Positions 29,365-38,946 are shown, counted from the first letter of the stretch. The stretch is DNA of 48,920 nucleotides from an uncultured Bacteroidales bacterium (GCA_937906165.1 CALCYA010000107.1:1-48920), one strand, 5' to 3'. Made by a program: numbers and translations. Notes: generated by a model from the sequence alone, not told the origin.

Positions 29365-32300
29365 ATGAAAAAGAAATTTCCTGTATATAACCAGCTTAAC
29401 CTGCCGCAGATAAACAAGGAGGTTCTGAACGAGTGGGATGAGAACGATCTTTTCGCAAAGAGTATGTCGGAGCGCGAAGGCGCACCTTCGTTTGTTTTTT
29501 TTGAGGGTCCACCTTCGGCAAACGGTATGCCGGGCATACACCACGTTATGGCACGAAGCATCAAGGATACTTTCTGCCGTTTCAAGACAATGAAGGGCTT
29601 CCAAGTGAAGCGTAAGGCCGGTTGGGATACCCATGGACTCCCGGTAGAGCTTGGTGTGGAGAAGAAACTCAATATAACAAAAGAGGATATCGGTAAGAAG
29701 ATTTCGGTTGATGATTACAATCGCAACTGTCGCGAGGAGGTCATGAAATATACAAAGGAGTGGACTGACCTCACCCGTAAGATGGGTTATTGGGTGGATC
29801 TTGACAACCCTTACATTACATACGAGAACAGCTACATCGAGTCTCTTTGGTGGCTGTTGAAGCAGCTCTATAGCAAAGACCTGCTCTACAAAGGCTATAC
29901 AATCCAGCCTTACTCGCCTGCTGCCGGTACAGGACTCAGCTCGCACGAGCTCAATCAACCGGGTTGCTACCGTGACGTTAAGGATACAACAGCTGTGGCA
30001 CAGTTCCGTATGCTCGACCCAAAACCCGAGATGACAGAGTGGGGTACACCTTACTTCCTTGCATGGACAACAACTCCATGGACATTGCCTTCAAATACTG
30101 CTCTCTGTGTTGGTCCTAAGATTGACTATGTCGCAGTAAAGACATATAACAGTTACAGTGGTGAGCCCATCACTGTGGTGCTTGCGAAGCCACTGTTGGC
30201 TGCGCACTTCAACCCTGCGGGTGCCGAGCTTCCACTTGAGGAGTACAAGGCCGGTGACAAGGTTGTCCCTTATCGCGTGATTGCGGAGTATAAAGGTACT
30301 GACCTCGTTGGTATGCACTATGCTCAACTCTATCCATGGGTTAAGCCTGTGGTTAAGGATGGCGACAAGGTGGTTGATGCATCGGCAGACGCTTTCCGCG
30401 TTATTCCGGGTGACTATGTCACAACAGAGGACGGTACAGGTATCGTACACATTGCACCTACTTTCGGTGCTGATGACGCTTTCGTGGCGAAGGCTGCCGG
30501 TGTTCCTTCGCTCTTCATGATAAACAAGAAGGGTGAGACACGTCCAATGGTTGACTTTACTGGTAAGTTCTGGACAATAGACGAACTTGACGAGGATTTC
30601 GTGAAGGAGTGTGTTGATGTTGAACTTTACTCAAAGTTTGCAGGTGCTTACGTCAAGAATGCTTATGACCCTCAGTATACTGTTGACGGCAAATATGACG
30701 AGAAGGCTGCGGCTAAGGCCGAAACTCTTGACATTGTGCTCTGCATGGTGTTGAAGCAGGCCGGTGTCGCTTTCAAGATAGAGAAGCACGTCCACAATTA
30801 TCCTCACTGCTGGCGCACCGACAAACCTGTGCTTTACTATCCGCTTGACAGTTGGTTTGTACGCGCTTCACAGATGAAGGAACGCATGAGTGAACTCAAC
30901 AAGACCATCACCTGGAAGCCTGAGTCTACAGGTACAGGCCGTTTCGGCAAGTGGCTCGAGAACCTCAATGACTGGAACCTCAGCCGTAGCCGTTACTGGG
31001 GTACACCGCTGCCCATCTGGACAAGTGAGGATGGCGAGGCTATCTGCATCGGTTCGGTAGCAGAGTTGTACGATGAGATTGAGAAGGCTGTTGCTGCCGG
31101 TGTAATGGCAAGCAACCCTTATAAGGATAAAGGTTTTGTTCCCGGTGACTACAGCAAGGAGAACTATAACAAGATAGACCTTCACCGTCCATATGTAGAT
31201 GACATCAAGCTGGTGTCTCCTACAGGTAAGGTGATGACGCGTGAACTCGACCTCATCGATGTATGGTTCGATTCAGGAGCTATGCCTTATGCGCAGATTC
31301 ACTATCCGTTCGAGAATAAGGAATTGCTCGACAGCCGCACTGTATATCCTGCAGATTTCATTGCGGAGGGTGTTGACCAGACACGTGGCTGGTTCTATAC
31401 TCTGCACGCGATTGCAACAATGGTGTTTGACACGGTTGCATTCAAGACTGTGATTTCAAACGGTCTCGTTCTTGACAAGAATGGCGACAAGATGTCAAAG
31501 CGCCTTGGTAATGCTGTTGACCCGTTCAATACTATCGAGAGCTACGGTAGCGACGCGTTGCGTTGGTATATGATAACAAACTCTGCTCCATGGGATAACC
31601 TCCGCTTCAATGAAGAGGGTGTCAAGGAGGTGACACGTTCGTTCTTCGGTAAACTCTACCAGACATACAGTTTCTTTACAATGTATGCGAATGTTGACGG
31701 ATTTACATTCGAGGAGCCCGAGGTGCCTATGTGTGAACGTCCCGAACTTGACCGTTGGATAATTTCGGAGCTCAACACTCTTGTCAAGAATGTGAACAAC
31801 TGCCTGAACGATTATGAGCCTACAAAGGCCGGACGTCTTATCCAGGAGTTCGTGATTGACAATGTGAGCAACTGGTTCGTACGCCTCAGCCGCAAGCGTT
31901 TCTGGGGTTCGGATATGAGCACTGATAAGTTGTCTGCTTACCAGACACTTTATACATGCCTTGAGACGGTGGCACGCCTTATGGCTCCTATTGCTCCGTT
32001 CTATGCCGACCGTCTGTATCAGGATCTTACATCCGTTACAGGCCGTGGCGATGCCAAGTCGGTACATCTTGCCAAGTTCCCTGAGTGTGATGAGGCTGCT
32101 GTTGACAGCGAACTCGAGTACCGCATGGAACTTGCACAGCAGATATCTTCAATGGTGCTTGCTTTACGCAAGAAGGAGGCACTCATCGTGCGTCAGCCAT
32201 TGCAGAAGATTGCAATCCCTGCTGCCGACGAGGTGATGAAATCACGCATTGAGGCAGTGAAACAGCTTATCCTCAGCGAGGTCAACGTCAAGGAACTTGA

Positions 32301-32847
32301 GTTCGTGGAAGGTGACGGTATCCTTGTGAAGAAAATCAAGTGTAACTTCCGTACTCTCGGAAAGAAGTTCGGCAAACTCATGAAGAGCGTGAATGTGGCT
32401 GTTACAGAGATGTCGCAGGAGCAGATTGCCGAGCTTGAGAAGAATGGCTCTATCACCCTGCAGGTTGAAGGCACTGATGCTCTTATCGAGCTTGCCGATG
32501 TTGAAATCTTTAGCGAAGACGTTCCGGGCTGGACCGTTGCCAACGAGGGTGCACTCACTGTTGCGCTTGACGTTGAGGTGACCGATGAACTCCGTCGCGA
32601 GGGTGTTGCGCGTGAGATCGTGAAGAAGGTGCAGGCAATACGTAAGGAGAGTGGCTTTGAGATCACTGACCGTATTTCGGTTGTACTTTCAAGCAGCGAC
32701 TTGAGTGACGCTGCAGTGGAGCAGTTCCGTGAGTATATCTGCAATCAGGTCCTTGCCGATTCGCTCGAGGTAAATGCTGCTCTTTCCGAGGGTGAGGATA
32801 TTGAGCTTGAAGGTTGTACAATAAAGGTAACTGTAAAGCGCATATAA
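29365..32847 (+). CDS. ileS: Isoleucyl-tRNA synthetase, type 2, with GIHH signature
   Basis: Charges tRNA-Ile; a large class Ia enzyme of 1160 residues. The eukaryote-like type 2 architecture shows in the N-terminus and in KRKAGWDTHGLPVELGVEKKL. The catalytic nucleotide-binding signature, normally HxGH, reads GIHH (57-60) in NGMPGIHHVMAR; the second signature is intact as KMSKR (709-713). The editing domain has LAWTTTPWTLPSNTALCV, and a long C-terminal tRNA-binding region follows. The swapped G/H order has been linked to very high mupirocin resistance in IleRS2 enzymes. First gene of a plus-strand operon with the DksA-like gene, lspA and others. Confidence 0.97.
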   Translation: MKKKFPVYNQLNLPQINKEVLNEWDENDLFAKSMSEREGAPSFVFFEGPPSANGMPGIHHVMARSIKDTFCRFKTMKGFQVKRKAGWDTHGLPVELGVEKKLNITKEDIGKKISVDDYNRNCREEVMKYTKEWTDLTRKMGYWVDLDNPYITYENSYIESLWWLLKQLYSKDLLYKGYTIQPYSPAAGTGLSSHELNQPGCYRDVKDTTAVAQFRMLDPKPEMTEWGTPYFLAWTTTPWTLPSNTALCVGPKIDYVAVKTYNSYSGEPITVVLAKPLLAAHFNPAGAELPLEEYKAGDKVVPYRVIAEYKGTDLVGMHYAQLYPWVKPVVKDGDKVVDASADAFRVIPGDYVTTEDGTGIVHIAPTFGADDAFVAKAAGVPSLFMINKKGETRPMVDFTGKFWTIDELDEDFVKECVDVELYSKFAGAYVKNAYDPQYTVDGKYDEKAAAKAETLDIVLCMVLKQAGVAFKIEKHVHNYPHCWRTDKPVLYYPLDSWFVRASQMKERMSELNKTITWKPESTGTGRFGKWLENLNDWNLSRSRYWGTPLPIWTSEDGEAICIGSVAELYDEIEKAVAAGVMASNPYKDKGFVPGDYSKENYNKIDLHRPYVDDIKLVSPTGKVMTRELDLIDVWFDSGAMPYAQIHYPFENKELLDSRTVYPADFIAEGVDQTRGWFYTLHAIATMVFDTVAFKTVISNGLVLDKNGDKMSKRLGNAVDPFNTIESYGSDALRWYMITNSAPWDNLRFNEEGVKEVTRSFFGKLYQTYSFFTMYANVDGFTFEEPEVPMCERPELDRWIISELNTLVKNVNNCLNDYEPTKAGRLIQEFVIDNVSNWFVRLSRKRFWGSDMSTDKLSAYQTLYTCLETVARLMAPIAPFYADRLYQDLTSVTGRGDAKSVHLAKFPECDEAAVDSELEYRMELAQQISSMVLALRKKEALIVRQPLQKIAIPAADEVMKSRIEAVKQLILSEVNVKELEFVEGDGILVKKIKCNFRTLGKKFGKLMKSVNVAVTEMSQEQIAELEKNGSITLQVEGTDALIELADVEIFSEDVPGWTVANEGALTVALDVEVTDELRREGVAREIVKKVQAIRKESGFEITDRISVVLSSSDLSDAAVEQFREYICNQVLADSLEVNAALSEGEDIELEGCTIKVTVKRI

Positions 32848-32885
32848 GAAAAACAAACTAACTAACCATAATAAATATTTGAGAC

Positions 32886-33260
32886 ATGTCAGAGAAACTA
32901 CGTTACTCAGATGCTGAGTTGGCCGAGTTCCGTGAAGTGATTATGAAGAAGCTGGAACTGGCGAAGAGAGATTATGATGAGATTATGAGAGCGTTGCGCC
33001 ACGAGGATAGCAATGATGTTGCCGACACATCACCTACATACAAGGGGCTTGAAGATGGCAGCGATGCAGCTTATCTTGAGGAGCAGATGCAGATAGCAAG
33101 CCGTCAGGCAAAGTTTATTCAGGGTCTTCAGGCTGCGTTGGTACGCATTGAGAACAAAACATATGGTATCTGCCGTGAGACTGGTAAACTCATCTCAAAG
33201 GAGCGCCTTATGGCTGTACCTCACGCTACACTCAGCATCGAGGCTAAAAAGAACAGATAA
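32886..33260 (+). CDS. TraR/DksA-family protein with degenerate zinc finger
   Basis: 124 residues. The N-terminal coiled-coil (about 5-90; ELAEFREVIMKKLELAKRDYDEIM and QMQIASRQAKFIQGLQAALVRIE) and C-terminal knuckle (YGICRETGKLISKERLMAVPHA) fit DksA-type proteins that enter the secondary channel of RNA polymerase. Only one cysteine is present, in GICRETG; the other three zinc ligands are replaced. Such metal-free forms are common in Bacteroidota. Acidic coiled-coil tip residues are present (DSNDVAD). Located 38 bp after ileS and 3 bp before lspA, so it is co-transcribed. Effect on transcription is inferred. Confidence 0.88.
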   Translation: MSEKLRYSDAELAEFREVIMKKLELAKRDYDEIMRALRHEDSNDVADTSPTYKGLEDGSDAAYLEEQMQIASRQAKFIQGLQAALVRIENKTYGICRETGKLISKERLMAVPHATLSIEAKKNR

Positions 33261-33263
33261 AAA

Positions 33264-33872
33264 ATGGCTTTGGAGGGCAGAAAGCGATATTGGATTGTAT
33301 TGTCGCTCTTGACACTTGCAATTGTTGCCGACCAGGTAATAAAGATTGCGGTCAAGACGAGTATGCAGTTGGGTGAAGGCATAATGGTCTTCGGTGACTG
33401 GTTTCAGATAAGGTTCATTGAGAACAACGGAATGGCATTCGGTATGGAACTGTTCGGAAAACTTTTCCTGACATCATTCCGTCTGGTTGCCGTATGTTTC
33501 CTCTTCTATTACCTGATGCGCCTATTGCGCAGTACAACCAAACCATTCGGCTACATTGTGTGTGTAACGTTGGTGCTTGCCGGAGCATTGGGCAATCTTG
33601 TCGACTGTCTTTTCTATGGTGAGATATTCTCATCGAGTTGGGGGCAGGTGGCAGGCTTTGTTCCATGGGGTGAAGGCTACGGCTCTTTTATGGAAGGCCG
33701 TGTGGTAGATATGTTCTACTTCCCTCTCTTTACATGGCCGGAATGGGTGCCGCTCATCGGTGGAGATATATTTTTCGGTCCAGTGTTCAATTTCGCCGAT
33801 GCCTGCATCAGTTGCAGTGTCGTTGCACTGTTGATATTCTATAGAGATATAATCTTTAAGGTTGAAGAATGA
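33264..33872 (+). CDS. lspA: Lipoprotein signal peptidase (SPase II)
   Basis: Cleaves the signal peptide of prolipoproteins at the inner membrane before the lipidated cysteine. The 202 residues have four transmembrane helices. Conserved blocks: ADQVIKIAVKTSM at the start, the Asn-rich IENNGMAFGM, and the catalytic aspartates in GALGNLVDCLFYG and PVFNFADACISC. It is somewhat longer than the enterobacterial protein because of a periplasmic insertion between the aspartates, as usual in Bacteroidota. Its stop overlaps the start of a lipoprotein gene by 4 bp (ATGA). Confidence 0.95.
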   Translation: MALEGRKRYWIVLSLLTLAIVADQVIKIAVKTSMQLGEGIMVFGDWFQIRFIENNGMAFGMELFGKLFLTSFRLVAVCFLFYYLMRLLRSTTKPFGYIVCVTLVLAGALGNLVDCLFYGEIFSSSWGQVAGFVPWGEGYGSFMEGRVVDMFYFPLFTWPEWVPLIGGDIFFGPVFNFADACISCSVVALLIFYRDIIFKVEE

Positions 33873-34672
33873 TGCACCGTAATAATTTTCTCCTTATGTT
33901 TCTTGTTGCAACGCTGTTTACCTCATGTGAGGTTAAAATGCCTGAGGATGTTATCCCGCAGGGCAAGATGGAGGCTGTGCTCTATGACTACCATCTGGCG
34001 CAGTCCATGTCGTCGGAGTATACTTCGGCCGATTACAAGGAGAAACTTTTCTTTACATACCTCTTTTCGCTTCATGGTGTTACTCAGGAGCAGTTCGAGA
34101 GATCAATGGAGTGGTATAACCGTTATCCCAAGCATCTGCATAGGATGTATGCCAACCTCGAGAAACGTCTTGAAGCCGAGGTGGAAAAAATGAACAGTGT
34201 CGGTGGCGCAATGGAAGAGGGCGTCAATCTGGAGGTCGCATATTTGGCTACTGACACTGCTGATCTGTGGACTGGTTCACGCAACAGGATGCTTGCCTGT
34301 ACAATGCTTGACAGTCATGTATCGTTTGGTTTTGATGTGCCCGAGGACTCTACATTTGCTGCAGGTGACAGTCTCTCTCTCTCTTTCAATGCAATGTTTG
34401 TAACGGCGGGTGTTAAGGATGTCAAGCAGCTCGCCCATGCAGCCCTCTCGCTTGAATATGAGGACGGTTCTTCCGATAGCAAGGGTCTCGATATCGTGGA
34501 AAACGGTGAGTATATTTTGGCTCCGGAAAGAAATGCCGGTTCCCGTTTGAAATCTTTATCGGGTTTTGTATATTATTTTGACAATGATACAACATCTGCA
34601 GCCAAATTGTTGCTTAATGATATTTCTTTGACGAGAATTCATCCTCCCAAGAGTGATAAAGACGAAAAATAA
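33869..34672 (+). CDS. DUF4296 lipoprotein
   Basis: 267 residues. An N-terminal lipoprotein signal ends at TSC (Cys20). The first 100 mature residues (PEDVIPQGKMEAVLYDYHLAQ, EQFERSMEWYNRYPKHLHRM) are the DUF4296 helical domain; the rest is a variable, partly beta-rich tail. It is translationally coupled to lspA by a 4-bp overlap, a pairing conserved in Bacteroidales. It may be a peripheral envelope factor; function unknown. The start is the first of two consecutive ATGs. Confidence 0.88.
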   Translation: MMHRNNFLLMFLVATLFTSCEVKMPEDVIPQGKMEAVLYDYHLAQSMSSEYTSADYKEKLFFTYLFSLHGVTQEQFERSMEWYNRYPKHLHRMYANLEKRLEAEVEKMNSVGGAMEEGVNLEVAYLATDTADLWTGSRNRMLACTMLDSHVSFGFDVPEDSTFAAGDSLSLSFNAMFVTAGVKDVKQLAHAALSLEYEDGSSDSKGLDIVENGEYILAPERNAGSRLKSLSGFVYYFDNDTTSAAKLLLNDISLTRIHPPKSDKDEK

Positions 34673-34677
34673 GGATT

Positions 34678-34941
34678 ATGCTTTATGTTGCCCGTCACTT
34701 GTTTATGCCCTGGGGTGAAGAGCGTTACTCCCAGATGCTTGACGTGTGTGCAGGGAAAGTACGTTCAATAGTTTCTTTTGAAAAGGAACTTCCTGCCGTG
34801 TCTTTTGTTGACGAGGTGTATGTTACCTCTTGTGATAATGCTATTGTAGTCTCTGATATAAAAATAGAGATCCACCATGCAGGTGGGTCTCTATATGCAT
34901 ATTCTGCCGATAATAGTGGAATTCTTACACGTTTGCTGTGA
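34678..34941 (+). CDS. Small conserved-type protein of unknown function
   Basis: 87 residues. It begins MLYVARHLFMPWGEERYSQ, with mixed short strands (VRSIVSFEKELPAVSFV, DNAIVVSDIKIEIHHAGGS) and no signal peptide. The MPWGEER segment suggests a conserved family, but no function is known to me. It follows the DUF4296 gene by 5 bp and ends 2 bp before the convergent methyltransferase stop. Base use matches the neighbours. Confidence 0.65.
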   Translation: MLYVARHLFMPWGEERYSQMLDVCAGKVRSIVSFEKELPAVSFVDEVYVTSCDNAIVVSDIKIEIHHAGGSLYAYSADNSGILTRLL

Positions 34942-34943
34942 CC

Positions 34944-35702
34944 TTATCTCATACGGCGGCGGAACTCGCTGCAGATTATGGCTGTAGCAGTAGAAACATT
35001 GAGCGATTCCGATGTCTCGCGTCCTGCGGGGTAATTAGGGATGAGAAGACGCTCGTTGATATGTCCGGCGCATCCGTCGCTTATGCCGTTTCCTTCGTTT
35101 CCCATAACTATTATTCCGTTTGCACAAAGTTGCTTGCTGTATACATTCTCCCCGTCGAGGAATGTTCCGTATATGGGGACTCTGTCTTTTATCTGTGATA
35201 GGAAGTCGGGAAGGTTTATGTAAAATATCTTTACTCTGCCGGCAGCTCCCATTGTTGCCTGAATGCATTTGGGGTTATATATGTCGGCGCTGCCTGTAGC
35301 GCAGTAAATCTCTTCGATTCCGAACCAGTCGGCTATGCGTACTATGGTTCCGAGGTTGCCCGGGTCCTGTACGTTGTCAAGGGCAAGACAAAGGCGTTTT
35401 GTGGGAGCATCGTAGTCGAGTGTGTGCTCGGGTTGCCTGAATATGGCAAGAATACCCTGTGGGGTCCTGAGAAAACTTGCACGCCTGAGCTCTTCTTCTG
35501 TTATCTCTGTTACCCCGTATTTGCCGTTTAGCATGTGGCTGTCAAGCCACTCGCGTGTGGCAAGTATCCTTTCCACGCCAAGTCCGCAGGTTATGAGGTC
35601 ATTGACGGTCTTGCCGCCTTCGGCAACAAATAGACCGCTCTCCCTTCTGTATTTTCTCTGCTCAAGTGATTTTATCTGTTTTAGTATGCTTTTGCTTAAC
35701 AT
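34944..35702 (-). CDS. TrmH/SpoU-family RNA 2'-O-methyltransferase
   Basis: Methylates a ribose 2'-OH in rRNA or tRNA with S-adenosylmethionine. The 252 residues start at the ATG at 35702. An N-terminal substrate-binding part contains SLEQRKYRRESGLFVAEG. The SPOUT knot has the three motifs: NVQDPGNLGTIVRIADWFG (1), IVMGNEGNGISDGC (2) and LLIPNYPAGRETSESLNV (3). The open frame extends 82 codons upstream over the tamL gene; that part is rejected. It diverges from tamL. Confidence 0.93.
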   Translation of the reverse strand: MLSKSILKQIKSLEQRKYRRESGLFVAEGGKTVNDLITCGLGVERILATREWLDSHMLNGKYGVTEITEEELRRASFLRTPQGILAIFRQPEHTLDYDAPTKRLCLALDNVQDPGNLGTIVRIADWFGIEEIYCATGSADIYNPKCIQATMGAAGRVKIFYINLPDFLSQIKDRVPIYGTFLDGENVYSKQLCANGIIVMGNEGNGISDGCAGHINERLLIPNYPAGRETSESLNVSTATAIICSEFRRRMR

Positions 35703-35732
35703 CCTGCCCCGTTCTTGTTGGTTAAAGTAGTG

Positions 35733-35740
35733 CAAATCTA
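35733..35740 (-). promoter_or_regulatory. Candidate -7 box for the RNA methyltransferase gene
   Basis: The minus strand reads TAGATTTG, 30 bp upstream of the ATG at 35702; no clear -33 element. Confidence 0.4.
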
Positions 35741-35763
35741 CTTCATTTCTCCCGAGAATTTCG

Positions 35764-35771
35764 TATATTTG
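35764..35771 (+). promoter_or_regulatory. Candidate -7 box for tamL
   Basis: TATATTTG, an exact TAnnTTTG match, 28 bp upstream of the tamL ATG; the -33 region (CTTC about 19 nt upstream) is weak. Confidence 0.45.
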
Positions 35772-35799
35772 CAAGAATTTTTTAAAATTGGGTGTAATA

Positions 35800-38103
35800 A
35801 TGTCGTTTAGTAAGGTTCTGCTTCTGCTTTTGTGCCTCATGTCGGTACTTTCCTGCTCGGTGAACAAGTTCATAGCCGAAGGTGAGTGCCTGCTTGATGA
35901 TGTCGACATTGTATGCTCTACGAATGATGCCAATGCACTCAAGGCCAACAGTTATCTGCGTCAGCAACCCAATTCCAAATGGTTCAGCCTTTTCAAATTG
36001 CCTCTTTATACATATGCCTTATCGGGTACCGATGATTCCAAGTGGGTAAACCGTGCTCTCAAACGTCTGGGCGAGGCTCCTGTGATATATGATGAGGAAC
36101 TGGCAGAGGCTTCACGAGTAAATATCGAGCAGATGCTGCGCAATGATGGCTATCTGCATGCGACCGTAGACCTCGAGTGCAAGAAGAATATTGAAAAGAA
36201 GCGCGCTGTCGCAACATACTATCTCCACGAGCGTGAAAGATATTATATATCAGAACTTGATCTTCGTACCGACGATGAAAGGCTTAAAGAACTTGTTGTT
36301 GCAGACTCTGTCTCTACATCATTGAAGGTGGGCATGCCTTTCAGTGTTGACGGGCTTGAGAATGAGCGTCGACGTATCACTGAAATGTTGAGAAATAACG
36401 GCTATTACCGCTTCCAGAAAGAATATATAACATATACGGCCGACACAGCACACCATTCGAACAAAGTGAAACTTACGATGAATATCGCGCTTTTTACTCC
36501 GTCAGCTGATGCGGAGCCTGTTGAACACAAGCAGTATCATATTGACAAGGTCAATTTTGTGTCGGGGGCAGGTCTGCATATCGATGATGCGGCTCTTGAA
36601 CAGTGCGATACAATGAGCTATGGGAACTATAACATATACTATAAGGGTGATCCTGTGGTACGTCCGAGTCTTTTGGCGAATAATACTTATGTGGAATGCG
36701 GCAAACGTTATTCGCTGAATGATGCTGAAAGGACACACAACTCTTTTGTACAGTTGCCGGCGTTCAAGTACAGCACGGTGAGAATGCGTGAACATCCCGA
36801 TACTTCGCTGCTCGACTGCTACATAATGTATGAGCGTAGCAAACGCAGTTCTGTCAGTTTTGAGGTTGAAGGCACAAATACAGCCGGAGACCTTGGTGCG
36901 GCGGCATCCGTCACATTCTCTGACAAGAATCTTTTCAAGGGTTCTGAAATGCTCTCTTTGCGCCTATTTGGTGCATATGAGGCTGTATCAAACCTTCACG
37001 GTTACACCGGTGAGATGTTCCTTGAGTATGGTGCTGAATTGAGCCTTCGTTTCAGGGGCGGTGTGATATCCAGATTCGTACCGGCTGAAAAACGTATGCT
37101 CGTGTCGTCGACAATGTTTACACTCAAGTTCAATACGCAGGAACGCCCCGAGTTCAACCGTAGGGTGTTGTCGGGTGCATGGAGCTATATGTGGAGCAAG
37201 AGGGAACGCTCTAACCACAAGATTGATATCCTTGATCTTAACTATATATATGTACCTTGGATATCCGATACTTTCAAGAGTGAGTATCTTGACAGTATCT
37301 CGAACCGCAACTCTATCCTTAAGTATAACTATGAGAACCTGCTTATAACGAAGCTGGGTTATACATACTCTTACAACTCATCGCTTGACGATGACAGACG
37401 GTTTGACCGTGTGGCATACTCGTTGCGTGCTAACGTGGAGAGCTCTGGTAATCTGTTGTATTTGGCGACAAGCGCGATAAATGCTCCCAAGAACAGTGAC
37501 GGCCAGTATACTTTCCTCAATATTGCATATGCACAGTATGTGAAGGGAGATATCGATCTTACGACTCGTGTTAAGATTGATAGCCGTAACTCGATAGTCA
37601 TGCATATGGGATTGGGTATTGCCTATCCTTATGGCAACTCAAGAATCCTGCCTTTCGAGAAACGCTATTTTTCGGGCGGTGCTAATGGTATGCGTGGTTG
37701 GACTGTACGTACTCTGGGACCTGGAAGTTATAGGAGCAAGGGATCCAATATCGATTTCATCAACCAGTCGGGTGATATGAAGCTTGATCTCAATGTGGAG
37801 TACCGCTCGCACCTGTTCTGGCGTCTGCATTCGGCGGTGTTTGTCGATGCTGGAAACATATGGACTTTGCGCTCATACAAGGAACAGCCCGGTGGTCAAT
37901 TTGCTTTCGGCCGTTTCTATAAGGAACTGGCGTTTTCTTACGGCCTGGGTGTGAGGCTGGAACTCGATATGTTCGTGTTCCGTCTTGATGCAGCCATGAA
38001 GGCCGTGAATCCTGCCTACAGCGGCAAGGATAAGTACCCTATCATAAACCCCAATTTCGGTAGGGATTTTGCATTGCACTTTGCGATAGGTCATCCTTTC
38101 TGA
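35800..38103 (+). CDS. tamL: Translocation and assembly module lipoprotein TamL (BamA/TamA superfamily)
   Basis: 767 residues. A lipobox VLSC places the acylated cysteine at residue 19, which sets the Bacteroidota TamL group apart from TamA. POTRA-like domains follow (about 20-330; repeats of the type IEQMLRNDGYLHATV and ITEMLRNNGYYRFQ). The C-terminal 16-strand barrel (about 340-767) has the surface-exposed RGW loop as GANGMRGWTV and a C-terminal aromatic strand FALHFAIGHPF. It probably assembles or lipid-couples outer-membrane components. Starts at the ATG at 35800; a TTG four codons upstream is less likely. tamB is not in the window. Confidence 0.88.
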   Translation: MSFSKVLLLLLCLMSVLSCSVNKFIAEGECLLDDVDIVCSTNDANALKANSYLRQQPNSKWFSLFKLPLYTYALSGTDDSKWVNRALKRLGEAPVIYDEELAEASRVNIEQMLRNDGYLHATVDLECKKNIEKKRAVATYYLHERERYYISELDLRTDDERLKELVVADSVSTSLKVGMPFSVDGLENERRRITEMLRNNGYYRFQKEYITYTADTAHHSNKVKLTMNIALFTPSADAEPVEHKQYHIDKVNFVSGAGLHIDDAALEQCDTMSYGNYNIYYKGDPVVRPSLLANNTYVECGKRYSLNDAERTHNSFVQLPAFKYSTVRMREHPDTSLLDCYIMYERSKRSSVSFEVEGTNTAGDLGAAASVTFSDKNLFKGSEMLSLRLFGAYEAVSNLHGYTGEMFLEYGAELSLRFRGGVISRFVPAEKRMLVSSTMFTLKFNTQERPEFNRRVLSGAWSYMWSKRERSNHKIDILDLNYIYVPWISDTFKSEYLDSISNRNSILKYNYENLLITKLGYTYSYNSSLDDDRRFDRVAYSLRANVESSGNLLYLATSAINAPKNSDGQYTFLNIAYAQYVKGDIDLTTRVKIDSRNSIVMHMGLGIAYPYGNSRILPFEKRYFSGGANGMRGWTVRTLGPGSYRSKGSNIDFINQSGDMKLDLNVEYRSHLFWRLHSAVFVDAGNIWTLRSYKEQPGGQFAFGRFYKELAFSYGLGVRLELDMFVFRLDAAMKAVNPAYSGKDKYPIINPNFGRDFALHFAIGHPF

Positions 38104-38142
38104 TGTGCTTTGCCTTTGTTTTGAAGAGAAAAATAAATATAT

Positions 38143-38946
38143 ATGGAGATTCGTTTTATGAGTATCGGCAGCGGAAGCTGCGGAAACAGTTACTACCTGG
38201 GGGTGGGTGACTATGGCATCCTCATTGACGCGGGAATCCCTTCGAAGACCATACGTATGGCATTGAAGAAGGAGGGCATCCCCTTTGAGAGTATATGCGC
38301 TATCTTTGTTACCCATGATCATGCCGACCACATCAAGTCCTTGGGTGTGATATCGGCAAAGGCCAATATTCCGGTATATGCCACCCGTGAGGTGCATAAG
38401 GGCATAACACACAACTATTGCACAACAAAACTTATAGACCCTATGTATGTGCGTTATGTCGAGAAGGAGGAAAAGATTATATTCCGTGATTTTGAGATAA
38501 CACCGTTCGAGGTGCCGCACGACGGTAGCGACAATGTGGGTTATTTCATTGAGGTGGATGGCAAGAAGTTCTGTATTGCGACCGATTTGGGCGAGATAAC
38601 GGATGTTGTATCTTCGTATGTGGACCAGGCTAACTATCTTGTCATAGAGTCCAATTACGAGGAGCAGATGCTTATGATGGGGCGCTATCCCGAATTCCTG
38701 AAAATGCGTGTTTCGGGTCCTCGCGGTCACTTGAGTAACCAGACTACGGCAAGCTACCTGGCATCGCATTTTAACGAGCACCTCAAATATATATGGTTGT
38801 GCCATTTGAGCGAGGAGAACAACCATCCCGAGCTTGCCTACAAGGCTGTGACGATGGAGTTCGGGCGTTACGGAATAATCGCTGGCAAGGATGTACAGCT
38901 CAATGTTCTGAAGCGTACCACGCCGTCTCAGCTATACAAACTTTGA
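38143..38946 (+). CDS. MBL-fold metallo-hydrolase, YycJ/WalJ-like
   Basis: 267 residues with the metallo-beta-lactamase motif THDHADHIK (about 60-68), a leading SIGSGSCGNSYYLG strand, and later metal ligands in FEVPHDGSDNVGY and IATDLGEI. The set SIGSGSxGN at the start matches the YycJ/WalJ exonuclease-like group, linked in Gram-positives to DNA-repair or cell-wall coordination; in Bacteroidales it is a solitary housekeeping gene. Follows tamL by 39 bp and precedes tyrS by 31 bp, so a shared transcript is likely. Confidence 0.88.
   Translation: MEIRFMSIGSGSCGNSYYLGVGDYGILIDAGIPSKTIRMALKKEGIPFESICAIFVTHDHADHIKSLGVISAKANIPVYATREVHKGITHNYCTTKLIDPMYVRYVEKEEKIIFRDFEITPFEVPHDGSDNVGYFIEVDGKKFCIATDLGEITDVVSSYVDQANYLVIESNYEEQMLMMGRYPEFLKMRVSGPRGHLSNQTTASYLASHFNEHLKYIWLCHLSEENNHPELAYKAVTMEFGRYGIIAGKDVQLNVLKRTTPSQLYKL

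Noticed and set aside
35703..35948. 82-codon extension of the RNA methyltransferase over tamL
   Set aside because: It is antisense to the signal region of tamL, and the short form has the normal length and a -7 box upstream.
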